Assembly: GCA_037893225.1 (NCBI GenBank)
Contig: JAZGUH010000112.1
Coordinates: 1,984,001-2,048,000, forward strand
Length of the DNA stretch: 64,000 nucleotides
Reading direction: 5' to 3'
DNA from: Hippasteria phrygiana
Taxonomy: Eukaryota; Echinodermata; Asteroidea; Valvatida; Goniasteridae
A program made the translations under genes and the position numbers. Positions 11,701-21,690 of this stretch are shown piece by piece. The notes beneath the pieces were generated by a model. It was not told the origin of the DNA. It made no database searches and saw nothing but the letters and a program-made list of their open reading frames with translations. How positions within the stretch are numbered: the first letter of the stretch is position 1; each line of letters opens with the position of its first letter.

Positions 11701-13240
11701 CCTGATCTGCCAGTTTTTGTAATAGTTCCCGTACCTCGGACAGTTGATAAGGCGGAATCCTTCGATACGGTTGTCTTACTGGCTGCTTATCACTTAATTG
11801 TATCTTGTGTGGTATCTTAGAACATAAACCCACGTCAAAGTCATCTTTTGAGAAGGTCGAATCATGTTTCTGGATAAGACGAACTACCTCGTCCTTCTCA
11901 TCAGTGGTTAAGTCGCACAGAGATAAAGATAATCCACTAGGCAACACGTAACTGGAACCATCCTTGAAAGTGTATGACTTTTTGTCTTCGGGATCAGAGC
12001 TGTTAACATTTGACTCAGCCTCTGAGTCACTGTCTTTGGACTGAACCTGATGGGCAACAATAACTCTATCTAGTGAAACCTGAATGCCATCCTCTTTTTC
12101 TTTGAGCTGAATTTGACCTGAAGATTGCACTGCTGTAACAGTAGCGAGTTTAGTGTGAGGTGGTATAACAACCATTTGCGCACTCAGATTTGCCACTGTC
12201 ACGTGTATTGTTCTCCCATCAGTTGTCCCTACACTGTCGTAAACTAGGCAACCCTTAGGAGTATTGTTTGTTTGCACAGTGTCACGATCATCGTTGTACA
12301 AAGAACCGTTTTGGCAGCCTTCTGTTACAATGGTTTTTCCTTGAAATTTACTCACAGGAGCCCCAATCCTACATTTCAATGACTGTGTCTCTCGTGGCCA
12401 AATAACTTGAGGTTCTTTACCTGTGCGTACATTTGCATTGCAAATGTTGCCACTGTTTTGAACGTGCTCTTCAGGGAAGACTTTTGTCAGCCGATACCAC
12501 TGAAGAACAGTACTCCAAACATCTGCATCTGCCTTACTTTCGTCAATGGGTACTTCTTTGAGCTCATGCATTATATTGCATCCAATTAACACTGGGGCAC
12601 GCTTTCCCCGCCCTAAGGCCTCACCCGTACTAGAGTCATTAACCACCAAAAAGTATGCTGTCAAATTTTGACCAAGCAAATTTAGGGGTATTTCCACATA
12701 GCCCTTGATCGGAATTTCTAACCCGTTGGCTCCGTATACCTGAAGATATGTGCCAACAGTTTGAGGGTCACCAAGTGATTTTTTTAGGTGTTGATTATAG
12801 AATGATGCTGAAATCAATGATGTTTCTGCCCCAGTGTCTAACACACAACTCACTCGAGTGTTGCCAAACATGACTTTGACTACTGGACTTGTTTTCACCA
12901 ATTTTGACAGGATGTCGTCGGCACTCATGCTATTCACATTACTTTTAGTTTTGTGTACTGTATTCTGTACGGGACGGGTTTTAGTCCTGTCCCCTCCTAC
13001 CTGATTTTGTTTTCTTTGTATGGGCGGGCCCTTACCAGTGGATTTAACTTCAGCCTTGATCGTACTTTGACTTGGTTCAGCTTTGTTTCGTTCAGGTGAG
13101 GCCTTTGTTTTCACTTCCTTCACCACCTGGCTGTAGGGGTGAAGGTTGTTAGTTTTCCTGCTGTTTATTCTGTTTCTGTCCCCGTTCCGCGAACAGTGTG
13201 CTGGTTGTACAAAAGCGGTGGATATGCCCTTGTTTACCAC
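8744..13240 (-). CDS. pol: Gypsy-1 pol polyprotein (PR-RT-RNase H-IN)
   Basis: 1498 codons without interruption. Aspartic protease active site DTGAETS at residues 135-141. RT about 480-750 with YLDD at 639-642 and the FGL-x-N-AP thumb-side motif. RNase H from about 798 (LLETDAS) with the TDNNPL motif about 875. Integrase zinc finger H-H-C-C about 1078-1116. The integrase catalytic triad is D1145, D1204 and E1240, with 35 residues between the last two (D,D35E). The C-terminus is basic (RELRRSRRP) without an obvious chromodomain. The start overlaps the gag end by about 90 bp in a different frame, so expression probably needs ribosomal frameshifting. ATG 13240 is simply the first Met of the open frame. 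This is the replication enzyme set of a Ty3/Gypsy element and looks functional. Confidence 0.93.
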   Translation of the reverse strand: MVNKGISTAFVQPAHCSRNGDRNRINSRKTNNLHPYSQVVKEVKTKASPERNKAEPSQSTIKAEVKSTGKGPPIQRKQNQVGGDRTKTRPVQNTVHKTKSNVNSMSADDILSKLVKTSPVVKVMFGNTRVSCVLDTGAETSLISASFYNQHLKKSLGDPQTVGTYLQVYGANGLEIPIKGYVEIPLNLLGQNLTAYFLVVNDSSTGEALGRGKRAPVLIGCNIMHELKEVPIDESKADADVWSTVLQWYRLTKVFPEEHVQNSGNICNANVRTGKEPQVIWPRETQSLKCRIGAPVSKFQGKTIVTEGCQNGSLYNDDRDTVQTNNTPKGCLVYDSVGTTDGRTIHVTVANLSAQMVVIPPHTKLATVTAVQSSGQIQLKEKEDGIQVSLDRVIVAHQVQSKDSDSEAESNVNSSDPEDKKSYTFKDGSSYVLPSGLSLSLCDLTTDEKDEVVRLIQKHDSTFSKDDFDVGLCSKIPHKIQLSDKQPVRQPYRRIPPYQLSEVRELLQKLADQGVIQQSESPYASPIVLVKKKDGSLRMCIDYRQLNSKTVKDSFPFPRIEESLEALKDAQYFSSLDLAHGYHQVAMDKGSIEQTAFRVPFGLYEYTRMPFGLVNAPGTFQRVMESCLGDLNLSELLIYLDDILIYSDSISEQILRLDKVLTRLGEFGLKVKGKKCKLFQRQVLYLGHVVSAEGIKVDDEKIKKVKDWPTPETAEQLRSFLGLVGYYRRFVKGFAQIAAPLHALLCQGGEQIHKNKTNAKRPKKHTVFSWSNEAQCAFDTLKKILTEAPVLAYPDFTHPFLLETDASFKGLGACLSQEGADGKQHPVAYASSGLRGPESRYPDLSAFKLELLALKWAVVDKFKDYLLSVPFVVLTDNNPLAYLKTAKLGACEMRWVAQLAVFNFDVKYRAGAENKCADALSRCPGVTDVSMMQVEASFQQRTHSTRIPVDLTKGVKCCLTRAAVAAEQSIPRVFPEVNANSAMYPSWNPEQLRRFQEADPILGLVWKLWPKKWSPGENIPIQIDSKTMGDLKPWLREWSRFVIRQSVLCRRVIDPVSGEFHQVLTPKILIKKILSAAHDEWGHQGMKRTTEIVRKRCFWPRLNRTINEYVNECSSCILAKAPHNDGGSPMRHLLAFKPLEILAMDFVKVDRGRGGFEDVLVLTDAFTKFAQAIPCKDQLASTVARVLRDNWFTRFGVPIRLHSDQGRNFESEVIKELCKLYGIKKGHTTPYHPEGNGQAERFNRTLFSLIKSLEEKDRRKWPDLLSHLVFVYNTTPHTVTRVAPFTLLFGREPTLPLDHLISNSKQSWHNDFVEEQAALLQRAEELVGQRIQNQANTNGKCGENKRTFCPIPIGAHVLLKRCSFKGRHKLENHFETEPYVVVNVNLHQDVYTIRPFKGGHERVVNRKYLRICPVTEIQDQHFDQLIKERVDPELDVELNSEFSNWSDDTEEFVLRLDQRQDGPIQSDTDRPIRELRRSRRPNLGKHSNLFHLPRSVRL

Positions 13241-14309
13241 ATCGATAGCATGTAACAGGGCCAGCCTGTGAAGCTGGTGGCATGGTGAAAGAACTTTTGG
13301 GATATCTATCCCACGGGTAAGGGACGGGCATTTCAGTACTTTGCAGTTACGCCTTTTGACCAGTGGTAGTCAAGTTTTGCACAATATGCATGATCTGCTG
13401 TTGCATTACAAATTGTTGCTGTTGTTGCTCAACCATTTTTGACAGCATGTTTTGCTGCTGTTGGATAAGTTAATGCAGGGTTGGGTTTGGGCCAGTTTTC
13501 TGAGTGTTTAGCCCAACTGATAGTGCTTCAGTTTCTATTTCCCTGACAAGACTTTGACGTGGCTTTACTCTTTCGGATTCTTCGCAAAGATCGAGCACTG
13601 CAGTGCGCAACTGTGCAAATGTCTGATCTGGTTTTACAAGCTCTTGTCTACGTAACTCAAGCCTTACTGAGGCCCCCCGAGCACCTGACACAAACTGTCT
13701 TATGAGAGATTTATCTTTCAATGCTTCCAGTGCTGGTTTTTCAGCTTCAGCTGCAGCCTTTATCACTTTATCATAACTACGGATCAAGGAGCGTGAAAAG
13801 TCCATAAGGGACTCATGCTCTCTTTGCGTACGTTCATAGAACAGCCTCTGTAAATCCTGCACAGTTTCATGAGCCCCAAACTGACGGCACAAAATGTCCA
13901 TTACAGTTTCCAAATTTCCCCTCACCTCTACTGAATGGCACAACATTTCTTCTAATGCAGGCCCTGCTAACAGTGAGCACAGTAAACCTGCGCGGCTCTC
14001 TTGAGGTACATGACACTGATCACAGTAATTGAGAAAATCCCTCAACCATTCTTGAATTTTCACATCGCCAGGGCGGCTATGATACTTTCCTGGTCTAGCT
14101 ACTGTCTGTGGCATGACCCTACATCCATCAAAGGCCTTAACCAATCCTTGCACTAATTGGGTGACCACATTTATTTCTTCATGTGCATTTCCCAAGTTTG
14201 GAGGTGGACCCCCCTCATTCCTATCAGTATCACCTTCAGCCATCTCGTTTTGTGTGTGAGGCAATGAAATTCCAATAGACCCAACCGAAGCGGAATATAC
14301 AGAGTACAC
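13149..14309 (-). pseudogene. gag: Gypsy-1 gag with two in-frame stops
   Basis: From ATG 14309 the frame encodes a 279-residue capsid-like region (MYSVYSASVGSIGISLPHTQ start, a C-Q-F-G-A-H block, then a ...R-L-F-Y-E-R-T-Q-R-E... segment typical of Gypsy capsids). It meets TAA at 13470-13472, continues in the same frame through a Gln-rich stretch (LIQQQQNML, VEQQQQQFVMQQQ), meets a second TAA at 13347-13349, and continues to a CCHC zinc knuckle, CYRCGKQGHIHRFC, before the stop at 13149. The zinc knuckle lying in frame beyond both stops shows that this is one gag. Since pol is intact and the LTRs nearly identical, either the stops are very recent or they are read through. Confidence 0.8.
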
Positions 14310-14870
14310 AGAAGCTGTTCCTTATTATTTTCGATTCCAGTTAAGTTAGACTACAGTTAAGAAACCAAACAACGTTAATATCTCACGGGCCTAACTAAAA
14401 TAAATGTATTCAACGTTAATCTGTTCTAAATCGTTGTCTTGCCTGTCTTCTTATCTTCTTCTTGTCTTGACACGGCAATCAAAAGTTCTTTCCCCGAGCG
14501 CCGATCCAGGTTCTGGTTTTGGCTCTGATCCCGATGGGTAGCCTCTCTTACGTCTTCCGTTTCACCCGCACGTACGTATACAGTTTTGTTTTTTATTTAA
14601 CTGTTCTTCTCGAACTGGTATCCGTCGTCGACGCGTCAACGTTCTCCGCTCGTGATCGTTCAGCTGGCCGCGACGCACTTCGCGTACGTCCGTCTCGGAG
14701 ATTGTTCAGCGCTGTTTAGGAATTGCCCTGATGTCTCCCTCAGCAGGTCGGGAAGTAGGCTTTACGTCTACTCCGGCTCCAGTAGGTCAGCAACTTCGCT
14801 CGTCAGTGATTGCTCGTTTTCAGTCTGTCATCGAAAACTTGAAGTTGAAGCACCCCATCCGTGTTACCAT
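14310..14870 (-). promoter_or_regulatory. Gypsy-1 leader with probable primer binding site
   Basis: Just inside the 5' LTR (reading the minus strand from 14870) comes A then TGGTAACACGGATGGGG. The TGG start one base after the LTR matches the 3' CCA of a tRNA primer. I cannot name the tRNA. The rest of this 0.56-kb leader has only shadow ORFs. Confidence 0.5.
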
Positions 14871-16239
14871 TGTAGAGTGTCAGGTTCAGGATCGCAATCC
14901 CGGGAAGACTTCGTGTGAAGTCGGGAAGGGGAACTTCTAAATATTTCTTGGACGACGAACCAACAAAGACAGTCGCACCTCAAAGTGTAGTTTGCGAAAT
15001 CTCTTTAAACTTTATTTGCTTTTCCAGATCCCAAACTACATCTTTCCTCTTCAACCTCCAAACGCCAACCCTACTTCTTCAACCGCCAAACGCCAACTGA
15101 CTAAATTCTTTTAAGAACCAGTAAAACTTCCACTGTTATTCAAATTCCTTTTCATAATATTATTCTCGAATTACTTTAACGCATGCACGCACGCACGCAT
15201 CTTTAAAGGAACCATGCTTCTCAAATTTGCCGGATAGCATTTTATTTCATAAATACATTCATTTATATGTATTAAATGTGAATTAAAAGCCAAACTGGTT
15301 CAAGTGAAGTTTTAGTGTGATTATTTGCCGCCCAAAAATTGCACCCCCTTTTTGGAATTTGTTGAGACTCAAATTGAGGGCGCTGTTCGTGACGTAGATC
15401 GAGGCACCGAAATTCATGAATGGACTCGATAGTCTGGACCCGGCCCGTATACACACTAAGTCTACACGTGCAATTTCGTAAGTTGCAACAACAACTAACA
15501 TCGAACTTACCCTGATTTTCTCTCTTTTAGCGAAGGCTCCTCGGGGAATGGGCCGTTTAACTGCTTTTGCCTATATCCTACTCACATCTGGGAACTTTGT
15601 TGGGATGGCAGTGGACTTGAGCATATTTTTAATGGTCATCCCAAAGGATTTGAAAATACCAGTATCGAAACACGACGGCTCAAAGTGGTCGCTACATAAC
15701 GCTGAAAAGCTGCTGGGGCCGGACCACTTTGCTCTTGTCACAGTTCACTTTCGCCGTCCAAATTCTCCGATATTTCGCATCGGTTGGAAATAAATGAAGG
15801 CTTACTCCATCCTTCGTTGTTTTGCTGCATCCAGCAGCCACACACCTCGTCGGCATGGCAAAAAAACGCTATATTTTGCTTAGATTTTGGACGAAGAATG
15901 TACACTCAATTTACGCGTGATGAATGTTGCTGGCTCGAGCAGAATATGTAATGTTCCTCGATCTACGTCACTCACTTATGTTAATGAGGGTCCCACTCAG
16001 GGGGCGGAGTAGCTTGGACAAACATTTTCAAAAAATGTTTTTTCATATTTAATCTGGGAAATAATTGACTCTGGTAACAAAATATCATTGTCAAGATAAT
16101 ACTTTATTGTTTTAAGCAGGAATAATGCAATGTAAATCCTATATCATGGTTCCTTTAACGCACGCATGCAACACACGCACGCACGTACGCAGCTGCTTAC
16201 GTGCCATGCATAATTGTAGTTACTTTTCACATCACTACA
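14871..16239 (-). repeat. Gypsy-1 5' LTR, split by a MITE
   Basis: Two LTR pieces, 14871-15206 and 16155-16239, match the left LTR end to end once the TTAA-flanked insert 15207-16154 is removed. One TTAA copy is the duplicated target. Confidence 0.92.
15207..16154. mobile_element. 948-bp TTAA-flanked non-autonomous DNA transposon
   Basis: Begins AGGAACCATG and ends CATGGTTCCT, with TTAA on both sides (15203-15206 and 16155-16158). The empty site is present in the left LTR as CATCTTTAACGC. Subterminal inverted pieces GTGACGTAGATCGAGG occur at about 15389 and in reverse about 15955. No transposase is visible; the longest frame (15548-15793) has no recognisable motif. TTAA targeting is the habit of piggyBac elements, so it may be a piggyBac-mobilised MITE. 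Confidence 0.85.
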
Positions 16240-16284
16240 ATATAAAAGCCAATGACCCATAAAATGTATATGGCCATGTGAAAA

Positions 16285-16390
16285 TTATTGGGGGGGGGGG
16301 GGGGGGACACTGCCATGGATAGCCGTCCCCTCCCCAAAAAATATTGGGAGGGGGGACTTGTCCCCCCCCCCCCGTCCCCCCTCGGGATCG
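16285..16390. repeat. Poly-G/poly-C flanked short inverted segment
   Basis: A run of about 17 G near 16290-16306 is followed by GGGGAGGGGACGG-type inverted sequence and a run of C near 16363-16374. Low complexity; no gene. Confidence 0.7.
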
Positions 16391-16884
16391 CCGCCCATGA
16401 ATGTAAACATGTGACATCAGATATCGTCTCATGCAATATTGGAATTGTAAGTTGCCAAAGATGATTTTTTATTTTTTATTTAATGCCAAACGTTGCCAAA
16501 GTTGGGTATATTTTTAATTACTTTAGCATATAAATTCACAGACGACGTGTTTCAGGACGCAAGACATGTTTATACCAAAACAGGATATGTTACTTATGCC
16601 AAAGTAATGCCAAAGTTGCCAAAGAGTATTTTTAAATGTATTTTCTAATCATGGAAATAATAACTACAGTCACTACATTGAACATTATCATAATTTCATT
16701 TAGCCTATGTTTGTTTAGCATCATGCTGTGTAATTTTTTACCCCCCTTTTTTTGTTTTCCCCGACCGACCGTCCCTCTCAAAAGGCCAACAAGTATGAGA
16801 ACCACCACTGTAATAATGGCGTTTAGATTTTAAACACATTTCTTGTACGTACCCACTTTTTTGACACGTTTAGCCCACGACATG

Positions 16885-17036
16885 TTTAGATTTAACGTTT
16901 AGCTTTGTGACGTGTACCGGGATAACACGTTTAGCATTTAAGCACTTTTTCTAAAAAATGTTTAGAAAAAGTGTTAAAATGCTAAACGTGTTCCCGGTAG
17001 CTAGAACACGTCACAAAGCTAAACGTTAAATCTAAA
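16885..17036. repeat. Palindromic MITE-like inverted repeat
   Basis: The left arm TTTAACGTTTAGCTTTGTGA and the sequence after it are repeated in reverse on the right, around a centre near 16955 (CTTTTTCTAAA / TTTAGAAAAAG). A few mismatches and an extra TAGCTAGA on the right. Foldback-type element without coding content. Confidence 0.75.
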
Positions 17037-17409
17037 ATACGACGCTCATTGTAACCAACACAAAATCAGACAGAAAGAGCGCCGCCTGGCGACGCTCAGG
17101 AGTAACGTGGCAATGTATTTTTCACTGGAAAATAGAGATTAAGACTCCTAGAATAATTTTCTATTTAAATTTATGAGAGTTGACTGAATTATTTTGTTTA
17201 TACTCCCCACCCCCCAAACCACCCCTAAAATGGTGGCCCATCTCTTGGCCGATCTCTTGGCCCAGGTCTAAATGTAGCCCCCGCCTCTATGCCAAATAGA
17301 CCCACGTATTGGTCTTTTTTTTTAACGGAGTCCCCCGAGTTGGAAGCCACGGGTCACAAATATATAAGGGTTTACAATATTATGCTAATCAGTTTGGCGC
17401 AGCCATGGA

Positions 17410-18088
17410 GCAAGTTCGATCAAGGACCATTAGTTAACTAGTGGTTGGTTCGTAACGTACGTAGCGCATGAGCACTGAAGTTGATGAAAGCGAGACGGAC
17501 GATATTTGCTCAGTATATCAACAATGTCACAAGTGGTATAACGTGTGCATTATTTCAACATGTTCAAAGAAAGACAAAGTAAAAAAAAAATTTTTCGTTC
17601 ACTGCTGCTGAATATTTACGTTGTTTTTTTCGCCATTTTTCTGATAACTGGTCCTCTCTGCACTGTGCTATTAAAACGGCTATTGGTAACCAGCGATGCG
17701 ACCAACCTCGGTAGGCTGGTCGCGAATCGTCGACTACATATACACTAGTCCACTGACCATCGTCGACTATAGCGTGCGTTCGATCAGAGTTAAGCCCGGT
17801 TCATACTTCATGCGAATGCGAAGCGAATTCGTCAAGGTAACAGAGAACGTCACAATGAAACTTCAATTGTTGACGTCATGAAATTCGCTTCGCATTCGCA
17901 TTCGCATGAAGTATGAACCGGGCTTAATTAGTCGAACTATGGAGCAAGTTCGATCAAGGACAATAGTTCGACCATGGAGGAAGATGGTTCGACTAAAGTC
18001 GTTCGCACTTTAACTTCAGTGCTCATGCGCTACGTACGTACGTCACGAACCAACCACTAGTTTACCATTGGTCCCTGATCGAACTTGC
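17410..18088. repeat. Long inverted-repeat element with subrepeats
   Basis: The arms 17410 to about 17484 and about 18010-18088 (GCAAGTTCGATCAAGGACCA at the outer left end) are reverse complements with a handful of differences. They include the GGTTGGTTCGT-ACGTACGTA block. A partial direct repeat of the outer arm recurs at about 17941. The element contains a younger MITE at 17794-17923. No transposase frame. Confidence 0.7.
17794..17923. mobile_element. 130-bp TTAA-flanked MITE
   Basis: Terminal inverted repeats begin GCCCGGTTCATACTTCATGC, and TTAA flanks both sides (17790-17793, 17924-17927). The arms are about 35 bp and nearly perfect. It is nested in the larger inverted repeat. Confidence 0.85.
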
Positions 18089-18672
18089 TGATAGATTACT
18101 ATAAAGGAATCCCACAACGACGAGTTTAGCGCCGATCTGCGTTTGAAAACGAGAATCTCAATGTCACAGTAAACAACTTTATGCTGATCGTGCGCCTGCG
18201 CTGCCTTTAATGGCCTGATTAATTCATGCATGAATACTCTGGAAACATGTTGAGGATCCCAAATGGTGGATCACGATAAAATAGTTCGGGTTAAAAGAGC
18301 GTTCAAAAATCAGATAAAAAGCAAAATAAACATCGAAACAAAAAGGCAAAAATTATAATGTTGGGGGTGGGGACGCAATCGACGTTAAACTCTGCTGGAC
18401 TTGCTTTTTGGCCTGCTAGTTTCGAGTTTTGTAGCACATCAGCGCCACCAATTGACAATACAACATGTCCAAAGCTAGCCGCGAACTGGGCCCGATTTAC
18501 AGCCTCGAACTCAGCCTCGAACTCCAAAAATCTAAAACACATGCATCAAAGGGAGATCCAAAACGTGTTTGCGCTTGCCGAAGCATTTTTGAGAATAATT
18601 GAACGAATTTCCAGAACTAAACCCCAAAAAGCGAATTTTTCTCGAACACGATTTTAACATATATTATAAAGG

Positions 18673-19420
18673 TCTTTCTCAAAGGCAAATGACAGAGTAC
18701 AAGAAACAAACATGTAGGGAACACACATGCATGAGGGGGTGGGTGGAGAAACACAAAAGAGGGATGCAAAGGAGCATGGCAGTGGGTAAACATCAAAGGG
18801 AGAGGAAAGGACAGCCAGGAAGACAGGAACAAAGAAGTGTGGTTTGGGTAAGGATGAAGGAGGGGATCAAGGGGGATTAAGATGAAGGTTGAAGCTGGGG
18901 AATTGGACAAAGGAGTGTGGTTAGGGGTTGAATAGAAGGTGGTAATAGGGCAAGAGAAGGAACAAAGAGAAGTGGCAAGGATAAACAGGAAATGGAAAGA
19001 CAACCCCATTTGGCCAAGAGACCCCAAGAGGGTTTGCCAGGAGGATAATCTGTAAACAAATGACAATGGGGGAAAATTAAAAGTTAATCATTCCCTTCCT
19101 GGATGTTGAGACCATGTGGTTGAATAGTCCGAAGACATTTCATCAAAACTTTCTCTCGGCTGAGGCGAACTGAGTCCTTGCGGTGGAAAAGTGATTCTAT
19201 GCCCTGTAGAATCATATCAGAAATGGAATGGTTAGGCAAGTTGAAGTGATGACCAACAGGGGTGTCCATTTTCTTGGTGTTCACAGTCGATCGATGGCCA
19301 TAGAAACGCTTTTTGAGCGTGTTCTTGGTCTCACCGACATACTGGATGCCACAAACCCTGCAAGAAATGAGATATATGACATTAGAGGTGTTGCAAGTAA
19401 TGTTGCCATTGGTTCTGTGA
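18673..19420 (-). repeat. Inverted copy of the Penelope 3' end
   Basis: On the minus strand it encodes the end of the GIY-YIG domain (MNTKKMDTPVGHHF, 19284 downwards) and then the 3' untranslated sequence, matching 20640-21168 with minor differences. The open frames 18617-19066 here are only translations of UTR. Confidence 0.85.
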
Positions 19421-20842
19421 AGGAATCAAGAACAAGATTCCCAGCACAGCCATCATTGGGACTTTTGACGTCTCATCCCTGTACACCAACATCCCCCACG
19501 AGGAGGGTATTTGTGCTTGTTCCTTGGCCCTGGCCAAGGCAGGACACACAACCCCACCCATCAGTGATACTGGCACCCTCATGAGACTTGTACTAACCAA
19601 GAACAATTTTTCCTTCCTAGGTAAACACTATCTACAGGTACACGGTACAGCCATAGGCACTCGCATGGCCCCCTCCTTTGCATGCCTCTTCATGGGCGAC
19701 CTCGAAGAGCGTATGCTTGCCTCAGCACCATGTCGCCCCTGGGTATGGTGGAGATATATTGACGATGTATTTTTCATCTGGACCAGTGATCAGGACAGTC
19801 TGGAGACTTTCATTAATCACATTATTTCCTTCCACAGGACCATCAAGTTTACATCAGAGTATTCAGTGCATCAGACCAACTTCCTGGATGTCACCATCCG
19901 CAAGGAAGACAACTCGGTAACCACTGATCTGTATTCTAAGCCCACAGACACCCACCAGTACGTCCACTCCTCCAGCTGTCACCCCAGGCATTGCAAGACA
20001 GGCATAGCATTCAGCCAAGCACTTAGACTCAGAAGGATTTGTTCTAATAATTCTGACTTTTCCCATCATGTACAAGTACTGAAGAATAACTTGGTTGCCA
20101 GGGGCAACAGCTCTCGCCAAGTTCAACGTGCTATCGCCAGAGCCAAATCTATCACCAGAGATTTGGCTCTCAAGGAAAAGACGCCTATCACTAATGCCGA
20201 CCCCAAGATTCCCTTGGTCACCACCTTTCATCCTAGTCTCCCTCCCCTTCGTAAAATAACTAATGACACCCATCATATCCTTCATACTTCAGATCGCCTT
20301 GCCCGTGCCGCCCCTGACAACCCAGTATTGGCTTATAGGCGCCCCCGCAATCTACGAGACCTGATTGTTCGAGCCGAGGTCCCCACCTTGGCTGCATCCC
20401 CTCCCATACAGCATGGTACTTTTAAGTGCTATTCCAGGTGTGTTGTTTGCCAGACTCATATGCAGGAGTCTGACTCCTTGTCTGGCCATTCATCTGGAAC
20501 TACTCACAGAACCAATGGCAACATTACTTGCAACACCTCTAATGTCATATATCTCATTTCTTGCAGGGTTTGTGGCATCCAGTATGTCGGGGAGACCAAG
20601 AACACGCTCAAAAAGCGTTTCTATGGCCATCGATCGACTGTGAACACCAAGAAAATGGACACCCCTGTTGGTCATCACTTCATCACTTGCCTAACCATTC
20701 CATTTCTGATATGATTCTACAGGGCATAGAATCACTTTTCCACCGCAAGGACTCAGTTCGCCTCAGCCCAGAGAAAGTTTGGATGAAACGTCTTCGGACT
20801 ATTCAACCACATGGTCTCAACATCCAGGAAGGGAATAATTAA
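19421..20842 (+). pseudogene. Penelope RT-GIY-YIG protein, partial
   Basis: The frame is open from about 19421 with no ATG and ends at 20714. RT motifs seen: FDVSSLYTNIPHEEG (motif A, about 19465), GTAIGTRMAPSFACL (motif B), RYIDDVFFIW (catalytic YIDD, about 19755), TNFLDVTI. A Cys-containing linker is followed by the GIY-YIG endonuclease core NVIYLISCRVCGIQYVGETK (about 20545) and KKRFYGHRS. After 20690 a short duplication shifts the frame, and the last 50 codons, with the GLNIQEGNN ending, lie in another frame to 20842. The fingers/N-terminal half is missing at the 5' junction. GIY-YIG endonucleases nick the target for target-primed reverse transcription. Not functional as it stands. Confidence 0.85.
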
Positions 20843-21280
20843 CTTTTAATTTTCCCCCATTGTCATTTGTTTACAGATTATCCTCCTGGCAAACCCTCTT
20901 GGGGTCTCTTGGCCAAATGGGGTTGTCTTTCCATTTCCTGTTTATACTTGCCACTTCTCTTTGTTCCTTCTCTTGCCCTATTACCACCTTCTATTCAACC
21001 CCCCCCCCCCCCTAACCACACTCCTTTGTCCAATTCCCCAGCTTCAACCTTCATCTTAATCCCCCCTTGATCCCCTCCTTCATCCTTACCCAAACCACAC
21101 TTCTTTGTTCCTGTCTTCCTGCCTGTCCTTTGTTTCTTGTACTCTGTCATTTGCCTTTGAGAAAGAACTCGCTTAAGTTCGAAACGTCAGGCCAGCTAAT
21201 TTTTTTATTTGTATATTTCAGGTCCATTTAGTCAGTCAGCAGTTTGCAGCAGTTTTATTCATTTTCATATATTATAAAGG

Positions 21281-21685
21281 ATATTGAAATTCAACAAAAA
21301 GATGATTTTGACGTAATAAGATGTGCTCACCAAACACGTTCAACAATTTATAGTTTGTGTGTAGAGAACCGGCGGCAATTTAAAGACGCCTTTAAAACAA
21401 AATCTCCCCCACAGATTTATCAAAGTGGACATTTTTATTGCATGATCTGAAAGATCATCCCTCTGGGCACACTTAATTTGGGATAAGACTAAATCGGTGT
21501 ACTAAAAATACTGTGGCGAAACCCATTCGTGTCCTCTCGACTCGGTATACTGCTTGGGCGAGCGGTAGTCCAGCAGCACTTGGGGTGGTCCGTTTGGAGA
21601 CCGTATATCGCCGCGCGTGACACTCAGTTAGGGGTAGGGCGGGCTTGGACTACCTCACTGGGTACACAAAATAACTGAGAAGGGA
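21281..21685. other. No gene recognised
   Basis: About 400 bp between the Penelope target duplication and the Maverick. A 68-codon open frame (21244-21450) crosses the Penelope boundary and shows no motif. Confidence 0.5.
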
Positions 21686-21690
21686 GAGCT
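21686..21690 (+). other. Maverick target site duplication, left copy
   Basis: GAGCT immediately before the left TIR; repeated at 46825-46829. Maverick/Polinton duplications are usually 6 bp, so one base may have mutated. Confidence 0.75.

Larger units (their letters stand above)
7163..16239 (-). mobile_element. Gypsy-1: Ty3/Gypsy LTR retrotransposon
   Basis: A complete LTR element on the minus strand: 5' LTR 14871-16239 (split by a MITE), leader with a probable primer binding site, gag 14309-13149, pol 13240-8744, an SGNH-hydrolase remnant about 8560-8010, and 3' LTR 7163-7579. Protease, RT, RNase H, integrase follow the Ty3/Gypsy order. Without the MITE the LTRs are both 417 bp and differ at about two positions by eye, so insertion was recent. 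LTR ends are TG...CA. No clean target duplication is visible (GTAT on the left, ATAT on the right). Confidence 0.92.
18673..21265 (+). mobile_element. Penelope-like retroelement, 5'-truncated, with inverted 3' copy
   Basis: The element is flanked by a 15-bp direct repeat, CATATATTATAAAGG, at 18658-18672 and 21266-21280. The left 0.75 kb (18673 to about 19420) is an inverted copy of the 3' part (about 20507-21168). A sense RT plus GIY-YIG reading frame follows from about 19421. Inverted partial copies and target duplications of this length are known features of Penelope-like elements. The 3' tail after 21168 carries GTTCGAAACGTC. Confidence 0.85.

Noticed and set aside
7207..15100. Identical 61-codon ORFs at 7207-7392 and 14915-15100
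   Set aside because: They are the two copies of one frame inside the Gypsy-1 LTRs, antisense to the element, and identical only because the LTRs are.
16227..16436. ORFs of 65-69 codons across the poly-G tract
   Set aside because: Created by homopolymers; two overlapping frames, neither with motifs.
18617..21070. ORFs of up to 149 codons at 18617-19066 and a related frame at 20867-21070
   Set aside because: Translations of Penelope 3' untranslated sequence in its two inverted copies.
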